Below, piece by piece: positions 43,806-52,996 of a DNA stretch of 64,000 nt (positions are counted from its first letter, which is position 1; each line of letters starts with the position of its first letter). Source of the stretch: Metabacillus litoralis (GTDB taxonomy: Bacteria; Bacillota; Bacilli; Bacillales; Bacillaceae). The notes below the pieces were generated by a model. That model saw nothing but the letters and a program-made list of their open reading frames with translations. It did no database searches and was not told where the DNA came from. The stretch is from positions 1,551,001 through 1,615,000 of the forward strand of contig NZ_CP033043.1 in the NCBI RefSeq assembly GCF_003667825.1, written 5' to 3'. Position numbers and translations under genes: made by a program.

Positions 43806-44530
43806 TAGAAATCAACTATTCTACCTTCTGATTTTTTTGCTGGTTGTATACTATGGGTTTCGGGAAACTTCAAGTGTGGTTTAATTTTTTCAATAAGATG
43901 TGGTTTAACTGATAGAACTTCAACAAAATGATCAAATGATTGAAATCCGTTTTCTTGGCTTCTTACCAATACTACTTTTTTAGCATAAATAGTGCCTATT
44001 CCAGGTACTTTTGCAATTTCTTGTTCAGACGCAGTGTTAATATCTACAATTTGAATTTTTGAGGAAGTTTCTTTATTTACCATTTTTTGTTGTTCATGAA
44101 GAACAGTAGAATTTGTGTTGTCCCTTTTTTCACTAGCTGTTGTTGTCCCATATTCTTGTGCAATTTTTTGTTTAAGGGATTCAATTTCTTTTGCTTTATG
44201 CCCAGAGGAGATTTTTGCTTCAAGTCTTAATAAATACTCTGGTCTTATTTTAAATACATGAACAATGGAAGCAATCCATCCTAATAGATAAGCACCTAAT
44301 GTTACATCATAAACCCAATGTTCAGTTGGAAACGATTCTGATACAACCATAACTAATATAAATAAAATTGAATAAATAATGCCCGCAATAAACCATTTTC
44401 TCTGTTTTACTTTATAAGAAATATAATAGAATGAAATATAGTTCAATGCTCCAAACGTTAGGATTGCCCATAACATCCAGATTGAGTGTCTAAATTCCCA
44501 CCCTTTCCCTTTTTCGGTAATTTGAGCCAT
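43805..44530 (-). CDS. Membrane-anchored helix-hairpin-helix protein
   Basis: A 241-residue protein: three membrane helices (about 16-38, 45-64, 77-93), a coiled-coil linker with ESLKQKIAQEYG (117-128), then a ComEA-like HhH domain at 161-215 (VDINTASEQEIAKVPGIGTI). It ends AKKSEGRIVDF, almost the same tail as the operon's ATPase ([11 protein letters not shown]). HhH domains usually bind DNA or protein; here it would face the cytoplasm. It is four bases after the DUF2997 gene and overlaps the radical SAM gene. Confidence 0.75.
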   Translation of the reverse strand: MAQITEKGKGWEFRHSIWMLWAILTFGALNYISFYYISYKVKQRKWFIAGIIYSILFILVMVVSESFPTEHWVYDVTLGAYLLGWIASIVHVFKIRPEYLLRLEAKISSGHKAKEIESLKQKIAQEYGTTTASEKRDNTNSTVLHEQQKMVNKETSSKIQIVDINTASEQEIAKVPGIGTIYAKKVVLVRSQENGFQSFDHFVEVLSVKPHLIEKIKPHLKFPETHSIQPAKKSEGRIVDF

Positions 44531-44533
44531 CCA

Positions 44534-44746
44534 TTATTCCCCCTTTAAAATCTGCTTATTTTGGTAAATTGTTTGTATATCAGCTTCATAGTATTCCTGA
44601 GTAAAACCTGAATCAATTGATTCTGCATCAAGTAATTCTTCAAGAAGTTCAATATATTGAAGACATTCTTTCCCTTTAATTCCAACTGTCTCTGCAAAGA
44701 TATTGCCATCTTCAGTTATTTTTATTTTAATCTGTTTATCTTCCAT
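44534..44746 (-). CDS. DUF2997 family protein
   Basis: Seventy residues: KQIKIKITEDGNIFAETVGI, then KGKECLQYIELLEELL and QEYYEAD. The pattern (K-I-x-I....DG-x-I......G-x-x-C...E) is DUF2997, a small protein found beside ycf35-type genes in cyanobacteria. The single Cys is conserved in the family as I recall. ATG 44746 follows TAGGTGAG. Function unknown. Confidence 0.75.
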   Translation of the reverse strand: MEDKQIKIKITEDGNIFAETVGIKGKECLQYIELLEELLDAESIDSGFTQEYYEADIQTIYQNKQILKGE

Positions 44747-44750
44747 ATTC

Positions 44751-45206
44751 TCACCTACCAATTGTGTTTACATTAAAGGTTAGTAAGATTGAGCGATCTT
44801 GCTGAACTTCTTCTGATTCTAGCTCTAACCCTTTTTGACTAGCTTGCTGTATTAGTTTCTTGTATGTTTCTTGCTGAATCAAGTACTTATATTCTGAGTG
44901 TAAGTTTTCGAGAAATTCCAGCGCATCTTGTTGTTCTACACTTTCATCAAATACAGCTTCAAAAATATCGTGTTCGTTTTGTTGAAAATAAATCTTAATA
45001 TCTCCTATCTCAGTTTGATAGTTTTGTTGATTTATTTCATGTACATTGCACCCATATTGTTCAATGGCCTTCTGTAATAAATGTTGACGTTTCATAACTG
45101 TTTGGATTTTATATGTATTCCCACCTTGCTTGTGTTTCTCAATCATAGAACCGACAGATTGGGCAACAGCAATTCCTACAGGTATGAGTACTAATTCGAT
45201 ACTCAC
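44751..45206 (-). CDS. Ycf35/DUF1257-like protein with N-terminal hydrophobic helix
   Basis: A 151-residue protein. The C-terminal part (LHSEYKYLIQQETYKKLIQQ, then GLELESEEV) matches the end of DUF1257/Ycf35. In place of the usual N terminus there is a hydrophobic helix (IELVLIPVGIAVAQSVGSMI). The family is encoded in algal plastids and cyanobacteria and has no settled function. The GTG start follows AAAGGTAGATGG. It lies between the ATPase and DUF2997 genes. Confidence 0.75.
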   Translation of the reverse strand: MSIELVLIPVGIAVAQSVGSMIEKHKQGGNTYKIQTVMKRQHLLQKAIEQYGCNVHEINQQNYQTEIGDIKIYFQQNEHDIFEAVFDESVEQQDALEFLENLHSEYKYLIQQETYKKLIQQASQKGLELESEEVQQDRSILLTFNVNTIGR

Positions 45207-45234
45207 CTTACCATCTACCTTTCATTTGAACTTA

Positions 45235-46884
45235 TTAAAAGTCAATCGTGCGTCCACCACGTGATTTTTTAATATCATGATTATCGTTAATAGTAACACT
45301 CTCGTCATTTTCCTGGTATTCTGCTCGATCTTCCTGTGGTGTTGCGGCTACTGCTCTTACATTAGCCCAATCACGAATTCTTTTAATTTGCTCTGCCTGG
45401 GTAACTGATAATGGGACAATTTGCTTAGATGTTTTTTCAAAATCAGCAAAAACCACACTTCTTTCATCGTAAAATGCTTCAAATAGACCATTAATCACGA
45501 CTTGTTCAATCTCTGCACCAACAAACCCCTCAGTTAATTCTGCAAGTTGATTCAAAGTCTCTTCAGTTATTTCAAAGTTACCAGAAACAGTTGGTTCCTT
45601 TAATCTTTTTTTTAAGTGCAATCTAAAAATCTCAACTCTCTCTCGATGAGTTGGCAAATCTACGAAGAAAATTTCATCAAATCTTCCTTTACGTAGCATT
45701 TCTGGTGGCAAGCTCGCAATATTATTAGCTGTTGCGATGACGAATACAGGCTTTTCCTTTTCTTGCATCCATGTTAAAAAATGACCAAAAATACGGGAAG
45801 TCGTTCCACTATCCCCAGATGAACTTAATCCACTGAAACCTTTTTCGATCTCATCAATCCATAAAATAGAAGGCGCAATTGCCTCAGCAGTTTTTATAGC
45901 TTTTCGCATATTCTCTTCACTACTTCCAACAATGCCGCTAAATATTTTTCCAATATCTAGTCTTAACAGCGGAAGTTGCCACATTTCACTAATGGATTTA
46001 CTAATTAAACTCTTTCCACACCCAGGTACACCTGTAATCAGCACACCTTTTGGAGAAGGCAAGCCATAAATTTGTGCGGACTCCATCCAAGATTTATTTC
46101 TCTTTCGAAGCCACCGCTTTAAATTTTCAAGTCCTCCAACGTCTTTCATGTCTAAACTGCTATTAACAAATTCAAGAATGCCCGTTTTTTTAATTATCTG
46201 CTCTTTTTCTTCCAAAATAACATCTACATCATCAATTGATAGCTTTCCATCTTCTACCATCGCTCTAGCAAAAGCATTTTCAGCCTCAGATAATGTAAGT
46301 CCCAATGCTGCTTTTACCAATTTTTCTTTTTCGTCATCATTTAAATTAATTTCAATACGTCCACTCGTTTTATTCACTTCAATCATTTCATCCAAACTTT
46401 GCTTAATTTCTTTAAAAGTAGGTAAGTCAAAGTCAACAATTGTAATATCTTTTTCAAGATCAAGTGGCAACCTTAATACAGGAGAAAGAAAAACAACGTT
46501 TTTGGGATTAGGACTCTGTTTTAAACTCGAGCATATATCTCTTAACTTACGTATGATTTGATAATCTGGAAGACGTCCTTCGTCTCCAAAATAAATATGA
46601 AAGTCTTGTAAAACAAATATAGCTGGTTCTGAATAATTCTCGATATATTCCAATGCCTTTAGAGCAGATTTAGTATCTGCTTTTTGAGTTTCTTCCTCCC
46701 CAGAAAACCCTTTTGTTACTTTCCACGTAATGACTTTTCTCTGCGTTTTAATTAATTCCCGATCAGAAGCAATTGAATGAATTAACGAAAGCGCCCTGTC
46801 CTCTTCCCATGTTGATAAATACAGAAAAGGAAAACGCGCTTTGAATAAATTGGCTATTAATCTCTTTTTATCCGTTTTTTTCAC
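45235..46884 (-). CDS. Ycf46-like AAA+ ATPase
   Basis: A 549-residue ATPase. The first 240 residues form the Ycf46-type N-terminal domain ([18 protein letters not shown] near 18-35, inactive P-loop-like fold). The AAA domain follows: Walker A GVPGCGKS (285-292), Walker B ILWIDEIE (339-346), sensor 1 near 385-388 and the arginine-finger region RKGRFDE (398-404). The C terminus is [11 protein letters not shown]. The GTG at 46884 has GGGAGG 10 bases before it. First gene of a five-gene operon. Confidence 0.85.
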   Translation of the reverse strand: MKKTDKKRLIANLFKARFPFLYLSTWEEDRALSLIHSIASDRELIKTQRKVITWKVTKGFSGEEETQKADTKSALKALEYIENYSEPAIFVLQDFHIYFGDEGRLPDYQIIRKLRDICSSLKQSPNPKNVVFLSPVLRLPLDLEKDITIVDFDLPTFKEIKQSLDEMIEVNKTSGRIEINLNDDEKEKLVKAALGLTLSEAENAFARAMVEDGKLSIDDVDVILEEKEQIIKKTGILEFVNSSLDMKDVGGLENLKRWLRKRNKSWMESAQIYGLPSPKGVLITGVPGCGKSLISKSISEMWQLPLLRLDIGKIFSGIVGSSEENMRKAIKTAEAIAPSILWIDEIEKGFSGLSSSGDSGTTSRIFGHFLTWMQEKEKPVFVIATANNIASLPPEMLRKGRFDEIFFVDLPTHRERVEIFRLHLKKRLKEPTVSGNFEITEETLNQLAELTEGFVGAEIEQVVINGLFEAFYDERSVVFADFEKTSKQIVPLSVTQAEQIKRIRDWANVRAVAATPQEDRAEYQENDESVTINDNHDIKKSRGGRTIDF

Positions 46885-47077
46885 TACGATGAATCCTCCC
46901 ACTATTCGCTGCTAAATAACTAGTTCCTTTTTCTCTAATCTTCCAATAATATTATATAAAATACTGTAAAAAAAGACCATCTTTAAAATAGATACATATT
47001 TTTTCTAGTCTTTTTAATCTACTAATTTGGATAAAACAAAGTGTTCTTCTACAAAAAATTTGAAGCAAATTAAAAAA

Positions 47078-47100
47078 GACAACGTTTATCACGTTGTCCT
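47078..47100 (-). terminator. Terminator of the methyltransferase gene
   Basis: GACAACGT and ACGTTGTC arms with a five-base loop; on the minus strand the stem is followed by TTTTTTAATT. Confidence 0.7.
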
Positions 47101-47107
47101 GTCTTTA

Positions 47108-47812
47108 TTAACCCTTTTTGATTATTAACATCGCATTCGCATTTGTCATAAATTCATATGAAACATTCACTTCTTCAACCCTACAGCCATTCATAGCTAA
47201 GTACTCTTTTATCTTTTCTAAATGCTCATATCTTTTCCCTTCTAAATCAACTAAAGGGAAAATACGAACTTCCTCTCTTGTTACCCTTAGTAACTCATTT
47301 AGTGTTTCGATGTGGAACTGATACCCTAAGCGGTCTCCATACATAAATAGAAAATGAGCAGAAAGTGTCATATCAAATTGTTCTGTATCAAATGGCAACG
47401 AAGGTAAAGTAGCAGGAATATATCTTTCCTCCGATTTACTCATATCAAGAGCACAATCTTGTAGAGCTCTAATACGATGGTTTCTAAGCTGTTCTATACT
47501 CTTAAAATAATTCCATTTAAACTTATTTTTCGCTTTTTGGATACTTTCCATTGCATGTTCAACATCTTGTAGGCCTTTATTTTTAAGGTCTTCAAAGGAA
47601 TGATCATACGCAATATCACAGGCTGTAACGTCTAAACCAGCTTTGTTACCTCCTGCAGTAAATGAACAAGCCCCTGCTGGACAATCGAGTATTTTCTTTC
47701 CTTTAAGCTCTTCTTCTGAAAGAGAAAACATATCCAAATACTCTTCAAAAGTTCTTCCAATAAAAATAATACGCTCTAAATCTAATTTTGTACTCTGCTC
47801 AACTTTACTCAA
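47108..47812 (-). CDS. SAM-dependent methyltransferase
   Basis: A 234-residue class I methyltransferase-like protein. The SAM motif is ILDCPAGACSFTAGG (about 41-55), a variant of the usual DxGxG with a cysteine-proline start, followed by ACDIAYDHSFEDL. SAHFLFMYGDRLGYQF (about 150-165) is the motif IV region. The middle (100-130) carries a Lys/Trp-rich insert. It starts at TTG after AGAGGTGAG. The substrate is unknown. Confidence 0.7.
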   Translation of the reverse strand: MSKVEQSTKLDLERIIFIGRTFEEYLDMFSLSEEELKGKKILDCPAGACSFTAGGNKAGLDVTACDIAYDHSFEDLKNKGLQDVEHAMESIQKAKNKFKWNYFKSIEQLRNHRIRALQDCALDMSKSEERYIPATLPSLPFDTEQFDMTLSAHFLFMYGDRLGYQFHIETLNELLRVTREEVRIFPLVDLEGKRYEHLEKIKEYLAMNGCRVEEVNVSYEFMTNANAMLIIKKG

Positions 47813-48036
47813 CTACACTCACCTCTTGTCAAAGATTAGTGTTATATTAACACGATTAATTGGAAATGTTAACCTTTTTTTAACCTCAAAATTATCCTCA
47901 TTTGTTTGACACAGTTTTCTATTATTTTGCATTTTCATGTAATTCTTAAATAATTTTAAAAATTCAATTGAATAACATTTTATATCATATTACTGTAAAA
48001 ATGTACCAAAAAAAGTGTGAAGGGAAGAAAACGTTT

Positions 48037-48486
48037 ATGAAAAGTAAAATCGAAACACTTCCAACATATCGAGTAGCTTATCTTCGACGAGTTGGACCTT
48101 ATGGATCTGCAAATTATGAAGTGATGGAGAAATTAAAAGCATGGGCTAAAGAGAAAAAACTTCTTGATTCGGCAACAATTTTTGCCATTCCACAAGACAA
48201 CCCTGAAACAACAGTTCCTGAGAACTGTAGATTTGATGCTTGCATTGTGGTTTCAGAGGAATTTCAACTAGATGATACAATTATGGAAAATGAACTACCG
48301 GGTGGAAGATACCTCGTTTACAAAGTGGAACATACCGCAGAAGAAATTCAAAAAGCATATAAGGAGATATTTTCATCCCTACAAAGCAATGGATATCAAT
48401 TTGACAACAAACCAATTATGGAGAGATATGTAGGTGATATGACCTCTAATCCTTATTGTGAAATTTGTGTACCTTTGAAACAGTAG
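48037..48486 (+). CDS. GyrI-like (effector-binding) domain protein
   Basis: A 149-residue stand-alone GyrI/SbmC-type domain: YRVAYLRRVGPYGSANY at the start, RFDACIVVSEEF in the middle, GGRYLVYKVEH near 87 and DMTSNPYCEICVPLK at the end, the usual GyrI order. It has no DNA-binding part. Such domains bind small drugs or metabolites, or inhibit gyrase in some enterobacteria. ATG 48037 follows GAAGGGAAG; an in-frame upstream extension lacks a site. Confidence 0.8.
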   Translation: MKSKIETLPTYRVAYLRRVGPYGSANYEVMEKLKAWAKEKKLLDSATIFAIPQDNPETTVPENCRFDACIVVSEEFQLDDTIMENELPGGRYLVYKVEHTAEEIQKAYKEIFSSLQSNGYQFDNKPIMERYVGDMTSNPYCEICVPLKQ

Positions 48487-48496
48487 TTTCCTGCTA

Positions 48497-48543
48497 AGAA
48501 AAGAACAAGCTGCTACATCAGAAATAGCAACTTGTTCTTCTTT
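48497..48543 (+). terminator. Terminator of the GyrI-like gene
   Basis: AAGAACAAG-TGCTA and TAGCA-CTTGTTCTT arms, followed by CTTTTA. Confidence 0.75.
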
Positions 48544-48652
48544 TATAGATATAATCATCAATTTCCCCCTGCTAGCGTATATGCAAAACTATGATTGATA
48601 GCTTTACTGATAGTGACCAACTAATTTTTTTTCGTTCCTGATTTCGAATTTA

Positions 48653-49240
48653 TCACATCGAACTTTCCTTTTGAATCGGATATTTTCTGTTTCCCATCGA
48701 TTGAAAGGCTTTATATAATCGAATCGCAAGAAATCCTGCAATAATAGAGATAACAAGATCTCCAGCTATACTATAGACAAAACCAATCATTACAGCATGT
48801 GCGAAGCTGCTTTCAATACCCATCCATGTATTTAAGGCTATATATAAATAAATGACACCAAAAAAATAAACAACGGCTAAGCCAGCAAAATTTGCGATAA
48901 TAAAATGCAAGATTTTAGGGTTTGACACTCGCTCTACAGTTGCTCCAACAACATAAGCACCTGCCATAAATCCGATTAAATAGCCAAATGTGGGTTGTAA
49001 TACATACCCAATTCCTCCCCCTTGAGTAAAAACAGGTAATCCAGCTAAGCCAATCGCTACATAAATCAACTGACTCTGAAATCCTTTTTTACTGCCTAGC
49101 AAACTACCAGCTAAAAAGACAAATAACACCTGTAGAGTGAACGGAACATACGGCAATGGAATCTTGATAAAAGCACCTATCGCTGAAAGTGAAGCAAATA
49201 AAGACACGGTTACCAATGATACAGTTGAGCTCTTTTTCAT
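48653..49240 (-). CDS. bioY: Biotin transporter BioY (ECF S component)
   Basis: A 195-residue, six-helix BioY protein: FIKIPLPYVPFTLQVLFVFLA near the start (the biotin-binding loop region), GLPVFTQGGGIGYVLQPTFG (about 67-86) and a long FAHAVMIGFVYSIAGDLVIS. It binds biotin for uptake, alone or with ECF ATPase/EcfT. It is third in the bioD-bioA-bioY operon, one base after bioA, so both uptake and synthesis share the BirA control. Confidence 0.88.
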   Translation of the reverse strand: MKKSSTVSLVTVSLFASLSAIGAFIKIPLPYVPFTLQVLFVFLAGSLLGSKKGFQSQLIYVAIGLAGLPVFTQGGGIGYVLQPTFGYLIGFMAGAYVVGATVERVSNPKILHFIIANFAGLAVVYFFGVIYLYIALNTWMGIESSFAHAVMIGFVYSIAGDLVISIIAGFLAIRLYKAFQSMGNRKYPIQKESSM

Positions 49241-49241
49241 T

Positions 49242-50618
49242 TTAAAAGCACCTCGTCATTACACTACTGTTTTCAAAAAAACTTTGTATGCTGTCACTTG
49301 CTACTTGAATCATTTTGTCTATTTCTTCTTTCTCGATCACGTATGGTGGCATGAAATAAAGAACATTTCCAAGTGGTCTTAATAACAAGCCTTTCTCTAA
49401 AGCAATTCGATAGATTTGATACCCCACTCGTTCTTTGCTTGGAAAGGGCTCTTTTGTCTCCTTATCTCTGACTAACTCAATAGCACCGACCATACCAATT
49501 TGTCTATATTCACCAACATACGGTAAATCTGAAAACTCTTGAGATGCTTTTTCCCGCATATAGATACTCTTTACTTGGTTTTCCTTAATGATATTTTCTT
49601 CCTCAAAGATGTTTAAAACCTCAAGGGCTACCCTGCAGGCTAATGGATTTCCTGTATAGCTGTGAGAATGTAAAAAAGCTTTCATACTTGCGTAATCATC
49701 ATAAAAAGCCTCGTACACATCATCTGTGGTCATCACAACAGATAATGGCAAATATCCACCAGTTAACCCCTTTGATAAACACATGAAGTCTGGTGTAATG
49801 CCGGCTTGTTCACAAGCAAACAAAGTTCCTGTTCGGCCAAATCCAACTGCTACTTCATCAGCAATTAAATGAACATCATATTGTAAACATAACTTTTTTA
49901 ATCTTTTTAAATAGGAATGTGGATACATTTTCATTCCTGCAGCTGCTTGAATTAAAGGCTCTATAATGATCGCTGTAATTTCTTCAGCATGCTTCTCTAG
50001 CTGCTCTTCAACAAACGAGATACATGGGGTGTCGCAATGATTTGGTGTTTGATTAAATGGACATCGATAACAATCCGGTCCTTGTGCTCTGACTGTGTTT
50101 AGTAAAAGAGGTTGAAAGACTTCGTTATACAAGCCCACCCCTCCTACTGATAGTGCTCCAAGTGTTTCTCCATGATAGGCATCTGTTAAGGAAAGGAATC
50201 GTTTTTTATTTGGTTTATTTTTTTGCATATGATACTGAAAGCTCATTTTTAATGCTACTTCAATGGCTGATGAACCGTTATCAGCAAAAAAGACTTTGTT
50301 CAAGCCTTTTGGTGTGTATTTCACTAATTTTTCAGCAAGTAGAATAGCAGGTTCATGCGTAAAGTTTGCAAAAATAACATGTTCAAGTTCAAAAGCCTGC
50401 TGCGATAAAGCCTGACTAATTCTTTGATTTGAATGCCCGAATAAATTTACCCACCATGATGAAACCACATCCATGTACTGTTTTCCATTTTCATCGTATA
50501 AATAAATTCCATCCCCCTTTTTAATCACAATCGGAGGAAACTCTTCATAGTCCTTCATTTGTGAGCATGGGTGCCAGATATGATTTACATCTCTTTTTTG
50601 TAAGTTTGAAGAATTCAT
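49242..50618 (-). CDS. bioA: Adenosylmethionine-8-amino-7-oxononanoate aminotransferase
   Basis: A 458-residue class III aminotransferase that makes 7,8-diaminopelargonate in biotin synthesis. [17 protein letters not shown] opens the BioA family; [15 protein letters not shown], the [19 protein letters not shown] block and the PLP Lys in [13 protein letters not shown] are intact. The ATG overlaps the bioD stop (ATGA). Two [15 protein letters not shown]-like Cys are in a small insert (about 182-196), as in Bacillus BioA. Confidence 0.9.
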   Translation of the reverse strand: MNSSNLQKRDVNHIWHPCSQMKDYEEFPPIVIKKGDGIYLYDENGKQYMDVVSSWWVNLFGHSNQRISQALSQQAFELEHVIFANFTHEPAILLAEKLVKYTPKGLNKVFFADNGSSAIEVALKMSFQYHMQKNKPNKKRFLSLTDAYHGETLGALSVGGVGLYNEVFQPLLLNTVRAQGPDCYRCPFNQTPNHCDTPCISFVEEQLEKHAEEITAIIIEPLIQAAAGMKMYPHSYLKRLKKLCLQYDVHLIADEVAVGFGRTGTLFACEQAGITPDFMCLSKGLTGGYLPLSVVMTTDDVYEAFYDDYASMKAFLHSHSYTGNPLACRVALEVLNIFEEENIIKENQVKSIYMREKASQEFSDLPYVGEYRQIGMVGAIELVRDKETKEPFPSKERVGYQIYRIALEKGLLLRPLGNVLYFMPPYVIEKEEIDKMIQVASDSIQSFFENSSVMTRCF

Positions 50619-51301
50619 AGGCTAGCCACCCTTTCAAATAGTTCATCGATGTTGTTGATTTCTAATTCTTTAAGGTCAGTAAGATTTTTTAATTGCGGCA
50701 TAATCATAGACGGTATACTCGTCATTTTATGAATCGTTCGGATATTCTCAATCTCAAGTTCGGTGTTAGTAAACTGGTTAAAGATCACTCCTTTAATTGG
50801 TATGTTTCTATTAGTAAGTGACTCGATAGAAAGTAACGTATGATTGATTGTACCTAACGAGCTTCTCGCAACTAATATAACGGGTAACCGCGATTCTTCA
50901 ATGAGTTTGAGAAAATGAAAGTTTTCATTTAGCGGAACAAATAAGCCACCTGCTCCTTCACAAATAACATACTGATAAAGAGCTTTCATTTTATCAATAT
51001 GTTGTAATATGACACCCTCATCAATAAGTGCATTCTCGAGCCTTGCTGCATAATGAGGAGAAGCCGGCTCTTTAAAAGAATATGTATTTAAATGTTCTTT
51101 CACTAGGGGAACCCTGCTGTAAGTTTGATAGAATTCAGTGTCAGCATAATATGAACGGGATTTTTCCTGAACAAGGCCTGTTTGAACAGGCTTGTAAGCT
51201 AGTGTTTTCCCCTTTTTTTGAAAATATCGTAATAAAAAAGTAGTTACAACTGTTTTTCCAACGTCAGTATCAGTCCCTACAACCCAAAAGTGATTTGCCA
51301 T
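50615..51301 (-). CDS. bioD: Dethiobiotin synthetase
   Basis: A 228-residue ATP-dependent carboxylase that closes the ureido ring of dethiobiotin. The P-loop is [11 protein letters not shown] (8-18), the substrate loop KPVQTG near 38-43, and [10 protein letters not shown] (about 113-122) is the BioD hallmark. It is first of the bioDAY operon, directly behind the BirA operator, with GGAGGGG before its ATG. Confidence 0.9.
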   Translation of the reverse strand: MANHFWVVGTDTDVGKTVVTTFLLRYFQKKGKTLAYKPVQTGLVQEKSRSYYADTEFYQTYSRVPLVKEHLNTYSFKEPASPHYAARLENALIDEGVILQHIDKMKALYQYVICEGAGGLFVPLNENFHFLKLIEESRLPVILVARSSLGTINHTLLSIESLTNRNIPIKGVIFNQFTNTELEIENIRTIHKMTSIPSMIMPQLKNLTDLKELEINNIDELFERVASL

Positions 51302-51313
51302 CGATACCCCTCC

Positions 51314-51348
51314 ATATGTTAACCTATAATATTTTTAGGTTAACATAT
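51314..51348. promoter_or_regulatory. BirA operator of the biotin operon
   Basis: ATATGTTAACC, 13 bases, GGTTAACATAT: an 11-bp perfect dyad centred 30 bases ahead of bioD. The GTTAACC/GGTTAAC halves match the BirA box. TATTAT between them is the likely -10, so bound biotinyl-AMP-BirA would block transcription. Confidence 0.88.
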
Positions 51349-51463
51349 ATTTAGAGTTTTTTGGTATACCTATTTTAAGTTTTAGGAAAATAATCCTTTA
51401 TAGTAATAAATAACCTTATTCTTCTAACTCAGAACTACAGTATTCAACATAACAAATATTATG

Positions 51464-51694
51464 TTAACCACTCATTCCCCACACTACGATGTATCCACTA
51501 TCTCCATTACCCCAATTCTTTTTCAATAGATAGGTTGTTTCAGCGAACGAACGGTGTAAACTGATTACCCTTTTATTAAAACCTCTCTTAAAGTTGACTC
51601 CTTCTCTATTCTTGTGAACTACGAAATAAGACAGGTTTAAAAGATTAAAAAAAGGGTAAATAAAAAACATATTAAAAATGGAAAAAGGGTCCAT
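51464..51694 (-). CDS. Hypothetical protein, 76 aa (weak)
   Basis: An open frame from ATG after GAAGGATT: a hydrophobic start (MDPFSIFNMFFIYPFFNLLN), then a basic part with FKRGFNKRVISLHRS and a final NGDSGYIVVWG. No family recognised. It may be a remnant. Confidence 0.3.
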   Translation of the reverse strand: MDPFSIFNMFFIYPFFNLLNLSYFVVHKNREGVNFKRGFNKRVISLHRSFAETTYLLKKNWGNGDSGYIVVWGMSG

Positions 51695-51760
51695 TTTTTA
51701 TAATCCTTCAAAACTATTAAGTAAAAAACGCGGGAAAATTCAAAATTAAGGAAGATACTA

Positions 51761-51907
51761 TTGAAATTAGGATCAAAAGTAATTTATAAAGGTGAAATTT
51801 ATTTCTTTTTTTATGACCATGATAATGGACTTTGTGAGCTACAACATTCAAAAACGTACGAAATAACTTTAGCAAAAAAGGAAGATTTAATTTTCGTTAT
51901 TAAATGA
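51761..51907 (+). CDS. Small conserved protein, 48 aa
   Basis: A TTG-started frame behind GGAAG encoding a small beta-rich protein: MKLGSKVIYKGEIYFFFYD, then DNGLCELQHS and KKEDLIFVIK. I recall similar short Bacillaceae proteins (VIYKGxxYYFxYDYxNGxxEI). Function unknown. Confidence 0.45.
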   Translation: MKLGSKVIYKGEIYFFFYDHDNGLCELQHSKTYEITLAKKEDLIFVIK

Positions 51908-51992
51908 ATGTTGAGCTAAGCTGGAGTGTATTATAGAGGAAAAGTACATGAATGAAAGGACACTATTCGATTATAGTAACTCCTTTCAATGT

Positions 51993-52050
51993 CCAAAAGA
52001 ACATGATGAACTGATGATAAGTAATCAGGTTATCATGTTCTTTTGGGTTT
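51993..52050 (+). terminator. Long hairpin, terminator-like
   Basis: CCAAAAGAACATGAT-CTGAT and ATCAG-ATCATGTTCTTTTGG pair over about 21 positions with two mismatches and an 8-base loop, then GTTT. It follows the 48-aa gene. Confidence 0.6.
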
Positions 52051-52098
52051 CTACACATAGAAGGAATCACAGCTGGACCGAAAAATAAACGATTTTAC

Positions 52099-52185
52099 AT
52101 GGTAGTGTCGTCATTCCAAGCACATCATATTATTGGTGCAAATGGTTGTGGTAAGTCCAACCTACTTAAAACAACGGCTACCTAA
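52099..52185 (+). pseudogene. ABC ATPase Walker A fragment
   Basis: A 28-codon frame contains AHHIIGANGCGKSNLLKTTA, a recognisable ABC-type Walker A (GxNGxGKS), then stops. No rest of an ABC protein is present. It is a remnant of a lost transporter or ABC-F gene. Confidence 0.5.
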
Positions 52186-52415
52186 ATTTCTATCCACTCG
52201 GTATAATTTTTATTGTTCAAACAATAACGATTGCATCAAATATCGTTTCGAAATGAGTGCGTGCAATTACACTATTTTATGATTGGTGTGTCTTTGCCAC
52301 TGTTATTATTTTTGTTGACATTTATTAGAAGAAAATTCGGTAGATTGTAATGTAATTCATATAAATCGTTTACTTTGGTTATAATAAGGGCAAAAATCCT
52401 CTTGGGGGTCAAGCA

Positions 52416-52979
52416 ATGGATAGAATTAGTGAATTTGACCAAATCGTAAATGAACGAAAAAACAGTACTGAACTCCTTAATAGCTATTGGACAGAATACT
52501 CTGGACCATCTACTTGGCAATTTTGGTTGTTACTACTGCTATTTCTCCTCCCTTTGGTAGTAACGTACTTTAAAATTGACCGAAATAAAGCGTTTGAGAT
52601 CGGCTTTTATGGTTACAGTATTCACATTTTAATTAGTCTTGGTGATTTATATGGAATTAACATGGGGTATTGGAATTATCCATATCAAATCATACCATCC
52701 TTACCCAGTCTTTCAATCGATACCTCTTTAGTGCCGGTTTGTTACCTGTTCGTCTATCAATTTACTTTGAAAAATAAAACTAAGTTCTATTTGTACTCTG
52801 TTTTAGTTTCTGGAATATTTGCTTTTGTAATTAAACCTATAATGGTCCAAACAGGATTTTTTAAAATGTATCAAAACGTGAATTACATTCACTTATTTCT
52901 TTTGTACTTACTGCTATTTTTAGCAGCGAGATTTATTTCTTATATTTTTAAGAGATTAAATAAAGAGACCTCAAAATAA
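52416..52979 (+). CDS. CBO0543-like polytopic membrane protein
   Basis: A 187-residue protein with an N-terminal soluble helix (1-35, RISEFDQIVNERKNSTELL) and five or so membrane helices. DRNKAFEIGFYGYSIHILIS, GDLYGINMGYWNYPYQIIP and DTSLVPVCYLFVYQ match what I recall of the CBO0543 family of Firmicutes membrane proteins. Function is unknown. ATG follows TTGGGGG. Confidence 0.6.
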   Translation: MDRISEFDQIVNERKNSTELLNSYWTEYSGPSTWQFWLLLLLFLLPLVVTYFKIDRNKAFEIGFYGYSIHILISLGDLYGINMGYWNYPYQIIPSLPSLSIDTSLVPVCYLFVYQFTLKNKTKFYLYSVLVSGIFAFVIKPIMVQTGFFKMYQNVNYIHLFLLYLLLFLAARFISYIFKRLNKETSK

Positions 52980-52996
52980 GCTGCGTTTATTTTTTT

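Noticed and set aside
46148..46561. Plus-strand frame of 137 codons inside the AAA ATPase gene
   Set aside because: Serine-rich shadow of the ATPase reading frame, without a ribosome site.
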